Assembly (NCBI RefSeq): GCF_022848905.1
Contig: NZ_JAFIRA010000009.1
Location: 17,229-81,228 of the forward strand
Direction: 5' to 3'
DNA from: Thermostichus vulcanus str. 'Rupite'
GTDB taxonomy: Bacteria > Cyanobacteriota > Cyanobacteriia > Thermostichales > Thermostichaceae
DNA length: 64,000 bases
Shown in pieces: positions 32,446 to 40,769 of the stretch; position 1 is the first letter of the stretch, and each line of letters begins with the position of its first letter. The translations under genes were made by a program, and so were the position numbers. Under the pieces are notes generated by a model, which was given only the letters and a program-made list of their open reading frames with translations, made no database searches and was not told the DNA's origin.

Positions 32446-33723
32446 CTAGGAGCGGACAGCGGCCAATTCCGCTAACAGTTGCTTGCGCAGGGGCAGGATC
32501 TCTTCCAAAACCGATTGAGCCGTTGGGTAGCGCTCGTCGGCATCAGTGGCGATCATACGCTCCAAAATGGCCAACAGACGGGGATCCCCAAATCCAAAGG
32601 GAATCGCTTCCTCCAGAGATTCCCCGATCTCCGGCAGGGTTCCTGTAGACATTTCCACCGCCACCCGACCGAGGGCAAAAATATCGCTGTTGAAGCGGGG
32701 CCGCCCAGAATATTGTTCGTAAGGAGCATAGCCGATGGTGCCGATAAAGCTGGTGACATGCTCGCTCGGCTGGTCTTCGATGCGTTTGATGGCGCCAAAG
32801 TCGATCAGAGTAAAGTAGGTACGCTTATCCCCCTGGGTTTGGATGATGTTGGAGGGCTTGATATCGCCATGTATGACGCCGTGCTGATGCACAAAAGTGA
32901 GGATCTTGAGAAGCTCGCAGAGAAAGTAAGCTGTTTGGGCCGGTGACCAGATCACCCCCTGGTTAGATTGTTGCCGCAGCGAGGATCCCGGCACGAAATT
33001 CTGCACGGTGTAAAACTGCCCATCCTCTTCAAAGTGGGCCAGCAACTTGGGGATATGGGGATGGCTGCCCAGCTTTTCCAGAATATCGGCCTCCCGTTCA
33101 AAGGCTGCCTTGGCGATCTCCATCACCTTTTTGTGCTCGTCTGTCCAGTCTTTGCCCTCTCCATCTTTATCGTCCATGCGCTGTAGACGCTTGATGACAC
33201 AGCGAGGGTTGCCAGGGCGGTGGGTATCGCGGGCCAAATAGGTCTGGCTAAAGCCCCCAATACCCACTAAACGTTCGATTTGGTAACGCCCCTTGCCAAC
33301 GCTGTTCTGCTGCTGGGGGGCGCTGGCCCTTTTGGTTGCAGCCAGCGTGATTTGGGAGCGGATGCGGGCCAGTACCACCTCTGGGTTGAAGGGCTTGGTA
33401 ATGTAGTCATCAGCACCCAGATCAAAGGCCGTCACCATCGTGTTGGAATCCGTGCGACTGGAGAGGATCAGGACGGGCAACTCCATGCGGGAACGGGCCG
33501 AACGGATCATTTGCAGCAACTCCAAGCCACTCAAACCCGGCAGGGCCAATTCCATCAAGACCAAATCTAGGGGGTGATGGACAATTGCCTCTAGGGCCTT
33601 AGCCCCGCTCTCCACCACCACAGCACTATATCCGGCCTGCTCCAATCGGAGCTTCAGCTGCTGATTAACTGCTGGGTCTTCGTCTACCAACAGGATTTGG
33701 CCAAGCGGCTCTCCAGACACCAT
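32446..33723 (-). CDS. Receiver-domain / Ser-Thr kinase fusion
   Basis: A 425-residue cytoplasmic protein. Residues 8-125 form a response-regulator receiver domain (ILLVDEDPAVNQ, KPFNPEVVLARI), but the phospho-acceptor position is Glu58 (LVLMELALPG) instead of Asp. Residues about 145-410 form a Hanks-type kinase: glycine loop GIGGFSQTYLA, Lys in CVIKRL, catalytic loop HGDIKPSN, DFG in LIDFGAIK and GTIGYAPYEQYSG. The acidic DEDP pocket and the Lys of KPF remain. A phosphomimetic, signal-independent receiver is suggested. Targets are unknown; no partner lies beside it. Start ATG at 33723 fits the domain boundary. Confidence 0.88.
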   Translation of the reverse strand: MVSGEPLGQILLVDEDPAVNQQLKLRLEQAGYSAVVVESGAKALEAIVHHPLDLVLMELALPGLSGLELLQMIRSARSRMELPVLILSSRTDSNTMVTAFDLGADDYITKPFNPEVVLARIRSQITLAATKRASAPQQQNSVGKGRYQIERLVGIGGFSQTYLARDTHRPGNPRCVIKRLQRMDDKDGEGKDWTDEHKKVMEIAKAAFEREADILEKLGSHPHIPKLLAHFEEDGQFYTVQNFVPGSSLRQQSNQGVIWSPAQTAYFLCELLKILTFVHQHGVIHGDIKPSNIIQTQGDKRTYFTLIDFGAIKRIEDQPSEHVTSFIGTIGYAPYEQYSGRPRFNSDIFALGRVAVEMSTGTLPEIGESLEEAIPFGFGDPRLLAILERMIATDADERYPTAQSVLEEILPLRKQLLAELAAVRS

Positions 33724-33858
33724 CGCAGTCGCTCACGCAGCGCTGAGTTGAGTATATCTAATAACAATGACAATGCGTGGAGGTTGCCGCCGGGATCCCC
33801 ATCCGGTTGGCCTTGCTAGGATTGGGGGGGATTGGTGTTGTGGTTATGGATTTTGGCT

Positions 33859-34047
33859 ATGGAAAAGAATGAGGTTTGGAAGGTATTTCTGAGCAATCCT
33901 GTTCCTTTCTGTGGGGGTTTGCTGAGCGGCCTGCTGGGTTTGGATATCAAGCAGGATCCCCTCCGCAGTTGGCTGGAATCTCAGGGGCTGACGGTGGAGG
34001 AAAAGCCAGGCAGTACGGGTGGCCCCACATCTATCTCCATTGAATGA
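33859..34047 (+). CDS. Small conserved cyanobacterial protein
   Basis: A 62-residue protein, MEKNEVWKVFLSNPVPFCGGLLSGLLGLDIKQDP and on. A hydrophobic patch (FCGGLLSGLLGL) precedes a charged DIKQDPLRSWLESQG motif that I recall from short cyanobacterial proteins of unknown function. It could be membrane-associated. In-frame ATGs upstream (33832) lack similarity. It is preceded by the divergent kinase gene and followed by a dispersed repeat. Confidence 0.6.
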   Translation: MEKNEVWKVFLSNPVPFCGGLLSGLLGLDIKQDPLRSWLESQGLTVEEKPGSTGGPTSISIE

Positions 34048-34123
34048 GCGTACAGTGAATGGGTGTACAGAGTCGGGATCCCTTTGCTACAGGCGATTCC
34101 CTGATCTCTTGCGCTAGTGGAAG

Positions 34124-34148
34124 GTGCTACGCACCGCTAACGCGAACC
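34124..34148 (+). repeat. Double-hairpin repeat, intergenic copy
   Basis: GTGC-TAC-GCAC then CGCTAACGCGAACC. Same unit as the copies in tnpB, with one loop change. It lies 29 nt before the ATG of the next gene and is in frame with it. Confidence 0.7.
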
Positions 34149-34177
34149 AGAACAGAGCAGGGGTGCGAGGTGAACCG

Positions 34178-35428
34178 ATGCTCCGAAAACCAGCCAGAAT
34201 GAAAAAGTTGCGCCGACAGAGATGGCGGTGGGGAGGGGTACTGTTGTGGGGGGTATGCAGCAGCCTTGTGGCTACGCAACACCCGCGCGACCCGCTCCTG
34301 CCCACGGCCTTTGCCCAATCCCTTGATCCATCAACTGCGGCGACAACCTCGGATCAAGCCTCCCTAGATTGGCTGGAGCGCTACAATACCGCTCTGCGTC
34401 AACTGCCCCCCTTGCCCAATTTGCAGTACCGCCAGCAGGTGCGGGTCGAGGGATCCCAAACCTTTACGGCCACATTGGATGTGCTCTACCGCCGCGATGG
34501 CAGTTGGCAAGCTTGGGTGGCGGAAGGGGATCGAATTCGTCTGTTGGATTCGCGGCAGCTGGAGGTGGTGAACCAATCGGATCTGCTGGGTCTGTATTCG
34601 GTGTATGTAAACCGGCCTGAGGCGCTGCTGCCCTCGGTGGGATTCAATCTGGAGGCTCCTCCAACTGCTTACCGTGTTCTCTCCTCAGAACGGGTTGATT
34701 TGGCGGGATCCCCTGCCCAGCATTTGCGTCTGGAACCGATTCAGGAGGGCCAATTGCGGGAACTGTGGCTGGATCCCGAATCGGGGTTGCCGCGGCAGGC
34801 GTTGCTGTTTCTGTCGGGTGTGTGGGGACAAGCCTATGCTCTCATTGGGTTTACGGCTGTACCCGCTGAAGGGGGAGTGAGCTATTGGCTACCGGAGAGC
34901 ACCCGCATCCATTTGGGCTATGGGTTTTGGACGTTGGAGGGCCTGACTCGCCGGGTGTTTAGGGGATCCCTTTCCATTCAGCACGACTATCAGGAGCATC
35001 GAATTTTGCCGGAGGGAACTCAGCTGCGCTTTGTCCCCTCACAACCTCCCGTCGATGATCTGCCAGTGGTGGCCGGGTTGTCAGATAGTACCCCACCCAT
35101 TGAGTTGGGGGATGTGCAGGCGCTGGGAGTCGATGAGCAGGGCAACCAACAGTTCAGCATCGGTATTGGCGGGCGCAGCTCACCGGAAACCCCCCTAGAG
35201 GATCGGATTGCCGCTTTTAATCTGACTCGTCCGGCTAGCCGCAGTGTGTTGACCCAAATCGATACATTAGCCTTCTTACCCCTTGGCTCTGACCGGTTGC
35301 CCATCTACTTGTTTCAATTCGATACGGGCCGTCCCCTGTCGCCGTTGCAGGGGATAGACAGCCCCAGGGTGGATCCCAACGAGGTCTTCAGCCCCAGGCC
35401 ACCTGCCCTCAAACTGTTCGGAGATTGA
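34178..35428 (+). CDS. Large exported hypothetical protein
   Basis: A 416-residue protein with a strongly basic N-terminus (RKPARMKKLRRQRWRW), a hydrophobic core (GGVLLWGVCSSLVA) and a possible cleavage after TAFA. The mature part has LolA/RseB-like character: repeated beta-strand stretches (FTATLDVLYRRDGSWQAWV, HLRLEPIQEGQLRELWLDPESGLPRQALL) as in periplasmic proteins that handle lipids. That comparison is tentative. ATG at 34178 has GAGGTGA upstream and is the best start. It is followed 9 nt later by a NUDIX gene, so the two probably form one transcript. Confidence 0.65.
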   Translation: MLRKPARMKKLRRQRWRWGGVLLWGVCSSLVATQHPRDPLLPTAFAQSLDPSTAATTSDQASLDWLERYNTALRQLPPLPNLQYRQQVRVEGSQTFTATLDVLYRRDGSWQAWVAEGDRIRLLDSRQLEVVNQSDLLGLYSVYVNRPEALLPSVGFNLEAPPTAYRVLSSERVDLAGSPAQHLRLEPIQEGQLRELWLDPESGLPRQALLFLSGVWGQAYALIGFTAVPAEGGVSYWLPESTRIHLGYGFWTLEGLTRRVFRGSLSIQHDYQEHRILPEGTQLRFVPSQPPVDDLPVVAGLSDSTPPIELGDVQALGVDEQGNQQFSIGIGGRSSPETPLEDRIAAFNLTRPASRSVLTQIDTLAFLPLGSDRLPIYLFQFDTGRPLSPLQGIDSPRVDPNEVFSPRPPALKLFGD

Positions 35429-35437
35429 ACGATTCCC

Positions 35438-35914
35438 ATGCTGACGGATGCTGCCTATGGCCTGATCCCCGTGATGCCTGCCGACCCCGCCCAGGGATCC
35501 CCCTATCTGTATCTCCTCATTCAGCACCAAAAAGGGCATTGGGCCTTTCCCAAGGGACACAAGAATGGTTCAGAAACTGACCTAGAAGCCGCTCAGCGAG
35601 AACTGCAGGAAGAAACCGGGTTAACCGACTATCGGGTGCTCACCCTGCCCCATCAATCCACCCCCCTGACGTTACAGGAGACTTATCATTTCACCGATAA
35701 ACAGGGCAACGTGATCGCCAAAACCGTTACCTACTACGTTGCGCTACTCCCACCCCAATTCCCTCCCCCCACCCTTCGCCTACAACCGGAAGAGGTGGCA
35801 GACTACCGTTGGTGCTCTTTCGGTGAAGCCCTAGAGCAAATTAGCTTCGAGGAAAGTCGGCAGTTGTTGCGCCGCTGTCAGTTCCAGTTGGATCAACTTT
35901 TAAGGAATGCTTAG
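35438..35914 (+). CDS. NUDIX hydrolase (Ap4A-hydrolase type)
   Basis: A 158-residue NUDIX enzyme that cleaves nucleoside diphosphates linked to another moiety. The full NUDIX box is present: GHKNGSETDLEAAQRELQEETGL (G x5 E x7 RE-L-x-EE-x-G). WAFPKGH just before it and the C-terminal ADYRWCSFGEAL region are typical of the bis(5'-nucleosyl)-tetraphosphatase (MutT/ApaH-like) branch. The substrate is inferred to be Ap4A or an alarmone-like dinucleotide. It is downstream of the exported protein gene with a 9-nt gap, suggesting co-transcription. Confidence 0.85.
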   Translation: MLTDAAYGLIPVMPADPAQGSPYLYLLIQHQKGHWAFPKGHKNGSETDLEAAQRELQEETGLTDYRVLTLPHQSTPLTLQETYHFTDKQGNVIAKTVTYYVALLPPQFPPPTLRLQPEEVADYRWCSFGEALEQISFEESRQLLRRCQFQLDQLLRNA

Positions 35915-36195
35915 CATTTTCCCAGGGGCTTTCAGTATTCTTACGGAAGAGATCCATCTTTCTTAACTTCTATACTCAGGGACGAATCAATATTGGCGTC
36001 AATACTGATCAAGATCTATCTTATGGCTGTTCAACTTGACTTGGCTTCAGGTCTCGGTATCAAAGCTGGGCTCTTGGATCTGAAGGATCTTTCATCTAAT
36101 GTTTTTCATCAATTTTGTGCATCTATGCTTCATAGATATTCAGAAAAGCTTGATATTGGCTGGAGCTGTTTTTCAGATCAGATAAGGGTATAAGT

Positions 36196-37485
36196 GTGAG
36201 GAATCACTTCAGCATGACTCAGTTAATGGATCGCCCAGCCGTTTTCATGGAAGTTCCCACCCATTTATTGGAAGTAAAGCCTGGTTTTACGGGAATTGTT
36301 CGCTATCAGGATGACTCCATTGCTACAGAAGAGCTCAGCTCTTGGTCACTGTTTTTTAGTCAAGGTCGGTTTGTTTTTGCCAGCCACAGTCTTGACCCGC
36401 TAGAGCGGTTGGATCGTCATTTGCGCCGCCTGAGTCATCAGATTCCCTCCTTGACTCGTGAGAAATGCCTGCGCATTCGTCAGCAAGCAGAATCCCTTTT
36501 AATCCAAGACTCTGGCTCTATGGCAGCAGATTTTCAGGTTTTGGGTTGGCTGGCAGAAGAGCAACTGCTATCTGCTGAGGCGATTCGGAAATTAAGCGCC
36601 TGGATGAGCGAGGAAGTGCTGCAAAACTTGCTGCTTTCCCCCAGCCAAGATTTGAAAAAGCAGATGATCCGCCTCGGGACTCTACCTGCCCTTGGCCAGT
36701 GGGAAGTGGGATCCCTGCTCAGTCACCTGCAAAAGCGGCTGGAAGCCTGGTATGCCTTGGGCCCTCAAATTACATCTCCCTACCAACGGCCCTACTTCAC
36801 CAGTCGTGCCCAGGCAGAGCGCCTGCCACCCGAACAACAGGAGCAACTCAGCCAACTGCTGCGGGGGTTTAGTTTTCGTCAACTCAGTGCCCTGCTCGAT
36901 CAAGATGAACTGCTGATTGCCCGCCGTGTTTATCCTCTGATCAACGCCGGCATCATCGTGTTGCGGGATCCCCAGCCTCCCTTTAACCAATTGCCCAAAA
37001 CCTATGTCGCCAGGGCTGCAACGGTGCCAACCCTATCGGAAGCTCCCACCACACCCCTGCAAGCGACCGCCGCGCTTGCCAACGGACTCCAGGATTTGCA
37101 CCCAACCCCTCGAGCCACCCAAACTTGGACTGTAGCGTGCATTGACGATAGTCAAGCCATGTTGAGTGAGATCTGCCGTCTGTTGGAAGGACAAAACTTG
37201 GCCATTCACACCATCAGTGATTCCCTAAAGGCCCTGATGAAATTGACCAGCCTCAAGCCGGATTTGATCCTCCTGGATGTGGGCATGCCCAATATAGATG
37301 GCTACCAACTGTGCGGGTTGATTCGCAAATCGTCTGTCCTGAAAGAGGTGCCCGTGGTGATGGTCACCGGCCACAAAGGGTTGATCGATCGGGTGAAAGC
37401 GCGGATGGCTGGAGCTACCGACTACCTGACCAAACCCTTTCAGCAGGAGGAGTTGCTGCAGATTGTCTTTCGGTACCTCAGCTAG
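36196..37485 (+). CDS. PATAN-REC response regulator (PilG/PixG-like)
   Basis: A 429-residue regulator. The N-terminal 100 residues (LLEVKPGFTGIVRYQ..WSLFFSQGRFVFASHS) match the PATAN domain of PatA/PixG proteins. The middle is helical, and the C-terminus is a receiver domain with acidic pocket CIDDSQAM, phospho-Asp in LILLDVGMP and Lys in TKPFQ. It opens a six-gene chemotaxis-like operon and, by analogy to the Synechocystis pilG/pixG systems, would be an output regulator for type IV pili. The GTG at 36196 has AAGGG 7 nt before it; the ATG at 36214 is an alternative. Confidence 0.85.
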   Translation: MRNHFSMTQLMDRPAVFMEVPTHLLEVKPGFTGIVRYQDDSIATEELSSWSLFFSQGRFVFASHSLDPLERLDRHLRRLSHQIPSLTREKCLRIRQQAESLLIQDSGSMAADFQVLGWLAEEQLLSAEAIRKLSAWMSEEVLQNLLLSPSQDLKKQMIRLGTLPALGQWEVGSLLSHLQKRLEAWYALGPQITSPYQRPYFTSRAQAERLPPEQQEQLSQLLRGFSFRQLSALLDQDELLIARRVYPLINAGIIVLRDPQPPFNQLPKTYVARAATVPTLSEAPTTPLQATAALANGLQDLHPTPRATQTWTVACIDDSQAMLSEICRLLEGQNLAIHTISDSLKALMKLTSLKPDLILLDVGMPNIDGYQLCGLIRKSSVLKEVPVVMVTGHKGLIDRVKARMAGATDYLTKPFQQEELLQIVFRYLS

Positions 37486-37547
37486 GGATCCTGGGGGTTG
37501 GCGCGTTCGTAAGTCTTGTCGGATTTTAATTTGCTGGAGGAGTTGTC

Positions 37548-37913
37548 ATGGTAACGGTGCTGGTGGTGGAAGATGTGGCCTCAGAGCGGCAGATGATCAG
37601 CGACTATCTCAGAGCGGAAGGGTATCAAGTGGTGCCTGCGGCCAATGCGACAGAGGCCCTACAACACCTTCGCACGGACAAACCAGATGTGGTGTTGACG
37701 GATTTGGTTATGGAAGGGATGAGTGGTTTGGAGTTATGTCGCTTAATCAAGAAAAACCCGGAAACCCGAAAACTACCAGTTGTGGCTTGTACCTCCAAAA
37801 ACCAAGAATTGGATAAGCTGTGGGGGATGAAGCAAGGGATTGATCTTTATCTCACCAAACCGTTTAGCCGCGAGGAGATTATTCGCGCGGTCAAATCAGT
37901 GATGGTCAGCTAA
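37548..37913 (+). CDS. CheY-like response regulator (PilH-like)
   Basis: A single receiver domain of 121 residues: VLVVEDVASERQM acidic pocket, phospho-Asp in DVVLTDLVMEGMSG, Thr in VACTSK and Lys in TKPFSREE. It is the second gene of the taxis operon, 62 nt after the PATAN-REC gene, with GGAGG before the ATG. A lone receiver here probably relays phosphate from the CheA homolog to the pilus motors. Confidence 0.9.
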   Translation: MVTVLVVEDVASERQMISDYLRAEGYQVVPAANATEALQHLRTDKPDVVLTDLVMEGMSGLELCRLIKKNPETRKLPVVACTSKNQELDKLWGMKQGIDLYLTKPFSREEIIRAVKSVMVS

Positions 37914-37951
37914 AGTTTGTCCTTAAGTTAAGCAATGGGGTGAGAACCGCG

Positions 37952-38467
37952 ATGGTGGTAGGTTTTTCGCCACAGGCAGATTCCTCCATCCGTACAGGAG
38001 AACTGTACTTGCAGCTACAGGTGCAATCAGGTTTTCAAGGGGTTTTGCCCTTGTCCTTTGCTCAGGAAGCGTTGATCGTCACTCCCCGGCAATTTACCCT
38101 ACTGCCCAATCAACCCGCTTGGGTGTTGGGTCTGTTTAACTATCGCAACCAAGTGATTTGGGGGCTGGATCTGTCCCAGTTTCTTGGCTGGGATCCCTTG
38201 GACTTTGGCCTGCCCGAGTATCACCTCGTGGTTGTGCGCTTGCAAGCTTTGCGGTTGGGTTTGGCAGTACAGCTGGTGAAGGGAGTGACCCGGCTCGCAG
38301 CAGATCGGATTCAATCGGTGTCGGGATCCCCTGGGGATGGTTGGGGTGAAATCCCGATCAGCAATCCCTGTTTCAGTGGCCAGGTGATGGATGGAGGGAA
38401 TCCCTTATGGGTACTCAACCCGAAGGGGATCGCCCAACAGCTGGATCAAGCCCGTGCCGGTAGCTGA
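37952..38467 (+). CDS. CheW-type coupling protein (PilI/PixI-like)
   Basis: A 171-residue CheW fold: LQVQSGFQGVLPLSFAQEALIV, LPNQPAWVLGLFNYRNQVIWGLDLSQFLG, then HLVVVRLQALRLGLAVQLVKGVTRL. It should bridge the chemoreceptor and CheA in a taxis array. It lies 38 nt downstream of the CheY gene. The ATG at 37952 is preferred; an in-frame GTG at 37940 is possible. It precedes the MCP gene, consistent with the order G-H-I-J-L. Confidence 0.88.
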   Translation: MVVGFSPQADSSIRTGELYLQLQVQSGFQGVLPLSFAQEALIVTPRQFTLLPNQPAWVLGLFNYRNQVIWGLDLSQFLGWDPLDFGLPEYHLVVVRLQALRLGLAVQLVKGVTRLAADRIQSVSGSPGDGWGEIPISNPCFSGQVMDGGNPLWVLNPKGIAQQLDQARAGS

Positions 38468-38536
38468 TGATCTCAATCTTGAGCACAGCTCAGACCCGAA
38501 TCGTTATTCTTCTGCATTCTTCCTCAGGCCAAATCC

Positions 38537-40768
38537 ATGGTTTCCTCTTCTCGCTCTTCTCTGTCTTCTAAGCTGCAGCCGCAACGAAAGGTGGCGGGAT
38601 CCCGTCTAGCCCCGGCCATTAGCCTTTCCCTGGGGCTAAGTTCGCTGTTGTTCGCCATTTCTGCCGGCACGGTGGCGCGGACATACTTTGGGTTTAACCC
38701 CACCATTTCTCGGCAATTTACCCTGCAAAACCTGAGCGATCAGGTGATTTATTTGGACGAAGTCTTGACCATGTCTGCCCGCATGGGAGCCGCCACCGGG
38801 GACTTGGCTTGGGAAGAGCGCTACAAGAGCCACGTGCCACAATTGGATGAGGTGCTGGCAGAAATTGAGCAGTTGGATCCCGTCTCCTACGAAGCCTATG
38901 CTGCTCAAACCACAGAAGCGAATATTAAATTGGTGGACTGGGAGGTGGAAGCTTTTGACTTGATTCGGGCCGGCGAGCAGGAACAAGCCTTCGAAGTGCT
39001 CCACAGCCCTGAGTACGAGGAACAAAAGCGCATCTATGCCGAGGGGATCAACCAAACCATCGAAGAAATTCGCAGCAACATTCAGGCCAGTCTTTTGCTC
39101 TATGAGCAGGAGCTGTTGCGCTCTCTGATTCTTTCCGGCATCAGCTTCCCGATTTTGTTGGTAAGTTGGGGCACCATTTTGATCTTGGTGCGCAATTTTG
39201 TGCGGGAACGGAATGAAACCTACGAGCGGCAAGTCTCGGACACTCGATTGGCCCAACGGTTTGCCGATATCGCCCGGATCCGCCAAGACCAGGAGCTGAT
39301 CGATCCCCTGACTGACCTGTTGAGCGAAATCCAGCAACGCTATGGGGCAGAACGGGTCGCCGTCTACCGCCTCACCCAGCCGGAAGAAGCTCAGGTGATC
39401 GCCGAGGCCCGGGGCAACCGACAAACTAGCACGTTAGGGACTCAACTGAGCGGGATCCCGGCCCCCATTCAACAGGCCCTCAACAACGGGCAAGTTTACG
39501 CCTTTAGCCAAGTGCCCACAGCAGAGCTGAGTGCCGACTACATTCAAGTGCTGGCCACGGCCCAACTCAAAGCGGAGATGGTAGCTCCAGTGATGCGCGG
39601 CGATGAGCCCTACGGCTTTTTGGTGGTGGGGCGTGCCCAAAGCCATAACTGGTCTGAAGAAGAACAGGACAATCTAGCGGAGTTGGCCAACCGCCTGGGA
39701 CAGGCCCTGAGTAACCTAGGGGCACTGGAACAAAAAGCAGTGGCAGCACAAGAAAGGGAACGGGCCGAAGCCCTCCAAAAAGAGCTGCTTCAGCTGATCA
39801 ACGACGTGATGGAGGCCTCCCAAGGTGATCTGACGGTGCGAGCCCAACTGACCGCCGGACAAATTGGCATCGTCGCCGACTTTTTCAACGCCATCATCGA
39901 AAGCCTGCGGGATATCGTCACCCAGGTGCAGCAGGCTGCTGGTCAGGTGAACAACTCCATCGGTAGCAACGAGGTGGCCATCCGCGAACTGGCGGATGCA
40001 GCCCTGAAGCAAGCCACCCAAATTGGCGAGACCCTGCGTTCTGTCGAACAGATGACCCTCTCGATTCAGGAGGTTGCCGAGAAGGCCCAGCAGGCCGCCG
40101 CTGTATCCGAGTCTGCCGCCGCCACCGCCACCGCCAGCAGCCTCACCATGGATCGCACGGTACAAAACATTCTGCAACTGCGGGAAACCGTTGCCGAAAC
40201 CGCCAAAAAGGTGAAGCGTTTGGGGGAATCTTCCCAACAAATTTCCAAGGTGGTGTCGTTGATCAATCAAATCGCCCTGAAAACCAACCTCTTGGCGGTG
40301 AATGCCAGTATCGAGGCAGCCCGCGCCGGCGAAGAAGGGCGAGGCTTTGCCGTGGTAGCCGAAGAAGTAGGGGCACTGGCAGCCCAGTCTGCAGAAGCCA
40401 CCCGTGAGATTGAACGCATCGTGGAAGGGATCCAACGGGAAACGGGCGAAGTGGTTCAGGCGATGGAAACCGGCACCAGCCAAGTGGTGGAAGGAACCCG
40501 CCTGGTGGAAGATGCCAAACAAAGTCTGGGGCAAATTGTGGAGGTATCGCGGCAAGTGAACCAACTGTTCCAGGCTATCGCCCAATCCACCGACTCCCAG
40601 GCGGATGCTTCCCAGATGGTGCGCCAGCTGATGGAACAGATCGCCAGCATCGCCACCCACACTTCAGAAGCCTCGCAACAGGTGGCCAACTCGCTGCAAG
40701 ACACCGTGGCCGTGGCCCGCAAACTCCAAACCTCCGTATCCACCTTCAAGGTGGGGGAGGCTGTTTAG
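38537..40768 (+). CDS. Methyl-accepting chemotaxis protein with GAF domain (PilJ-like)
   Basis: A 743-residue receptor. Two membrane helices (about residues 27-48 and 195-218) flank an extracytoplasmic sensor of about 145 residues that starts [18 protein letters not shown]-like domain (about 255-390, [23 protein letters not shown]) and a HAMP-like linker lead into the MCP signalling domain with tip [39 protein letters not shown] find no Cys in the whole protein, so covalent bilin attachment as in PixJ phytochrome-like receptors is impossible. A PilJ-type motility receptor is more likely than a photoreceptor. Start ATG 38537. Confidence 0.92.
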   Translation: MVSSSRSSLSSKLQPQRKVAGSRLAPAISLSLGLSSLLFAISAGTVARTYFGFNPTISRQFTLQNLSDQVIYLDEVLTMSARMGAATGDLAWEERYKSHVPQLDEVLAEIEQLDPVSYEAYAAQTTEANIKLVDWEVEAFDLIRAGEQEQAFEVLHSPEYEEQKRIYAEGINQTIEEIRSNIQASLLLYEQELLRSLILSGISFPILLVSWGTILILVRNFVRERNETYERQVSDTRLAQRFADIARIRQDQELIDPLTDLLSEIQQRYGAERVAVYRLTQPEEAQVIAEARGNRQTSTLGTQLSGIPAPIQQALNNGQVYAFSQVPTAELSADYIQVLATAQLKAEMVAPVMRGDEPYGFLVVGRAQSHNWSEEEQDNLAELANRLGQALSNLGALEQKAVAAQERERAEALQKELLQLINDVMEASQGDLTVRAQLTAGQIGIVADFFNAIIESLRDIVTQVQQAAGQVNNSIGSNEVAIRELADAALKQATQIGETLRSVEQMTLSIQEVAEKAQQAAAVSESAAATATASSLTMDRTVQNILQLRETVAETAKKVKRLGESSQQISKVVSLINQIALKTNLLAVNASIEAARAGEEGRGFAVVAEEVGALAAQSAEATREIERIVEGIQRETGEVVQAMETGTSQVVEGTRLVEDAKQSLGQIVEVSRQVNQLFQAIAQSTDSQADASQMVRQLMEQIASIATHTSEASQQVANSLQDTVAVARKLQTSVSTFKVGEAV

Positions 40769-40769
40769 A

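Noticed and set aside
35993..36193. 66-codon frame in front of the PATAN-REC gene
   Set aside because: AT-rich spacer, no ribosome site, no similarity; it ends immediately before the real gene.
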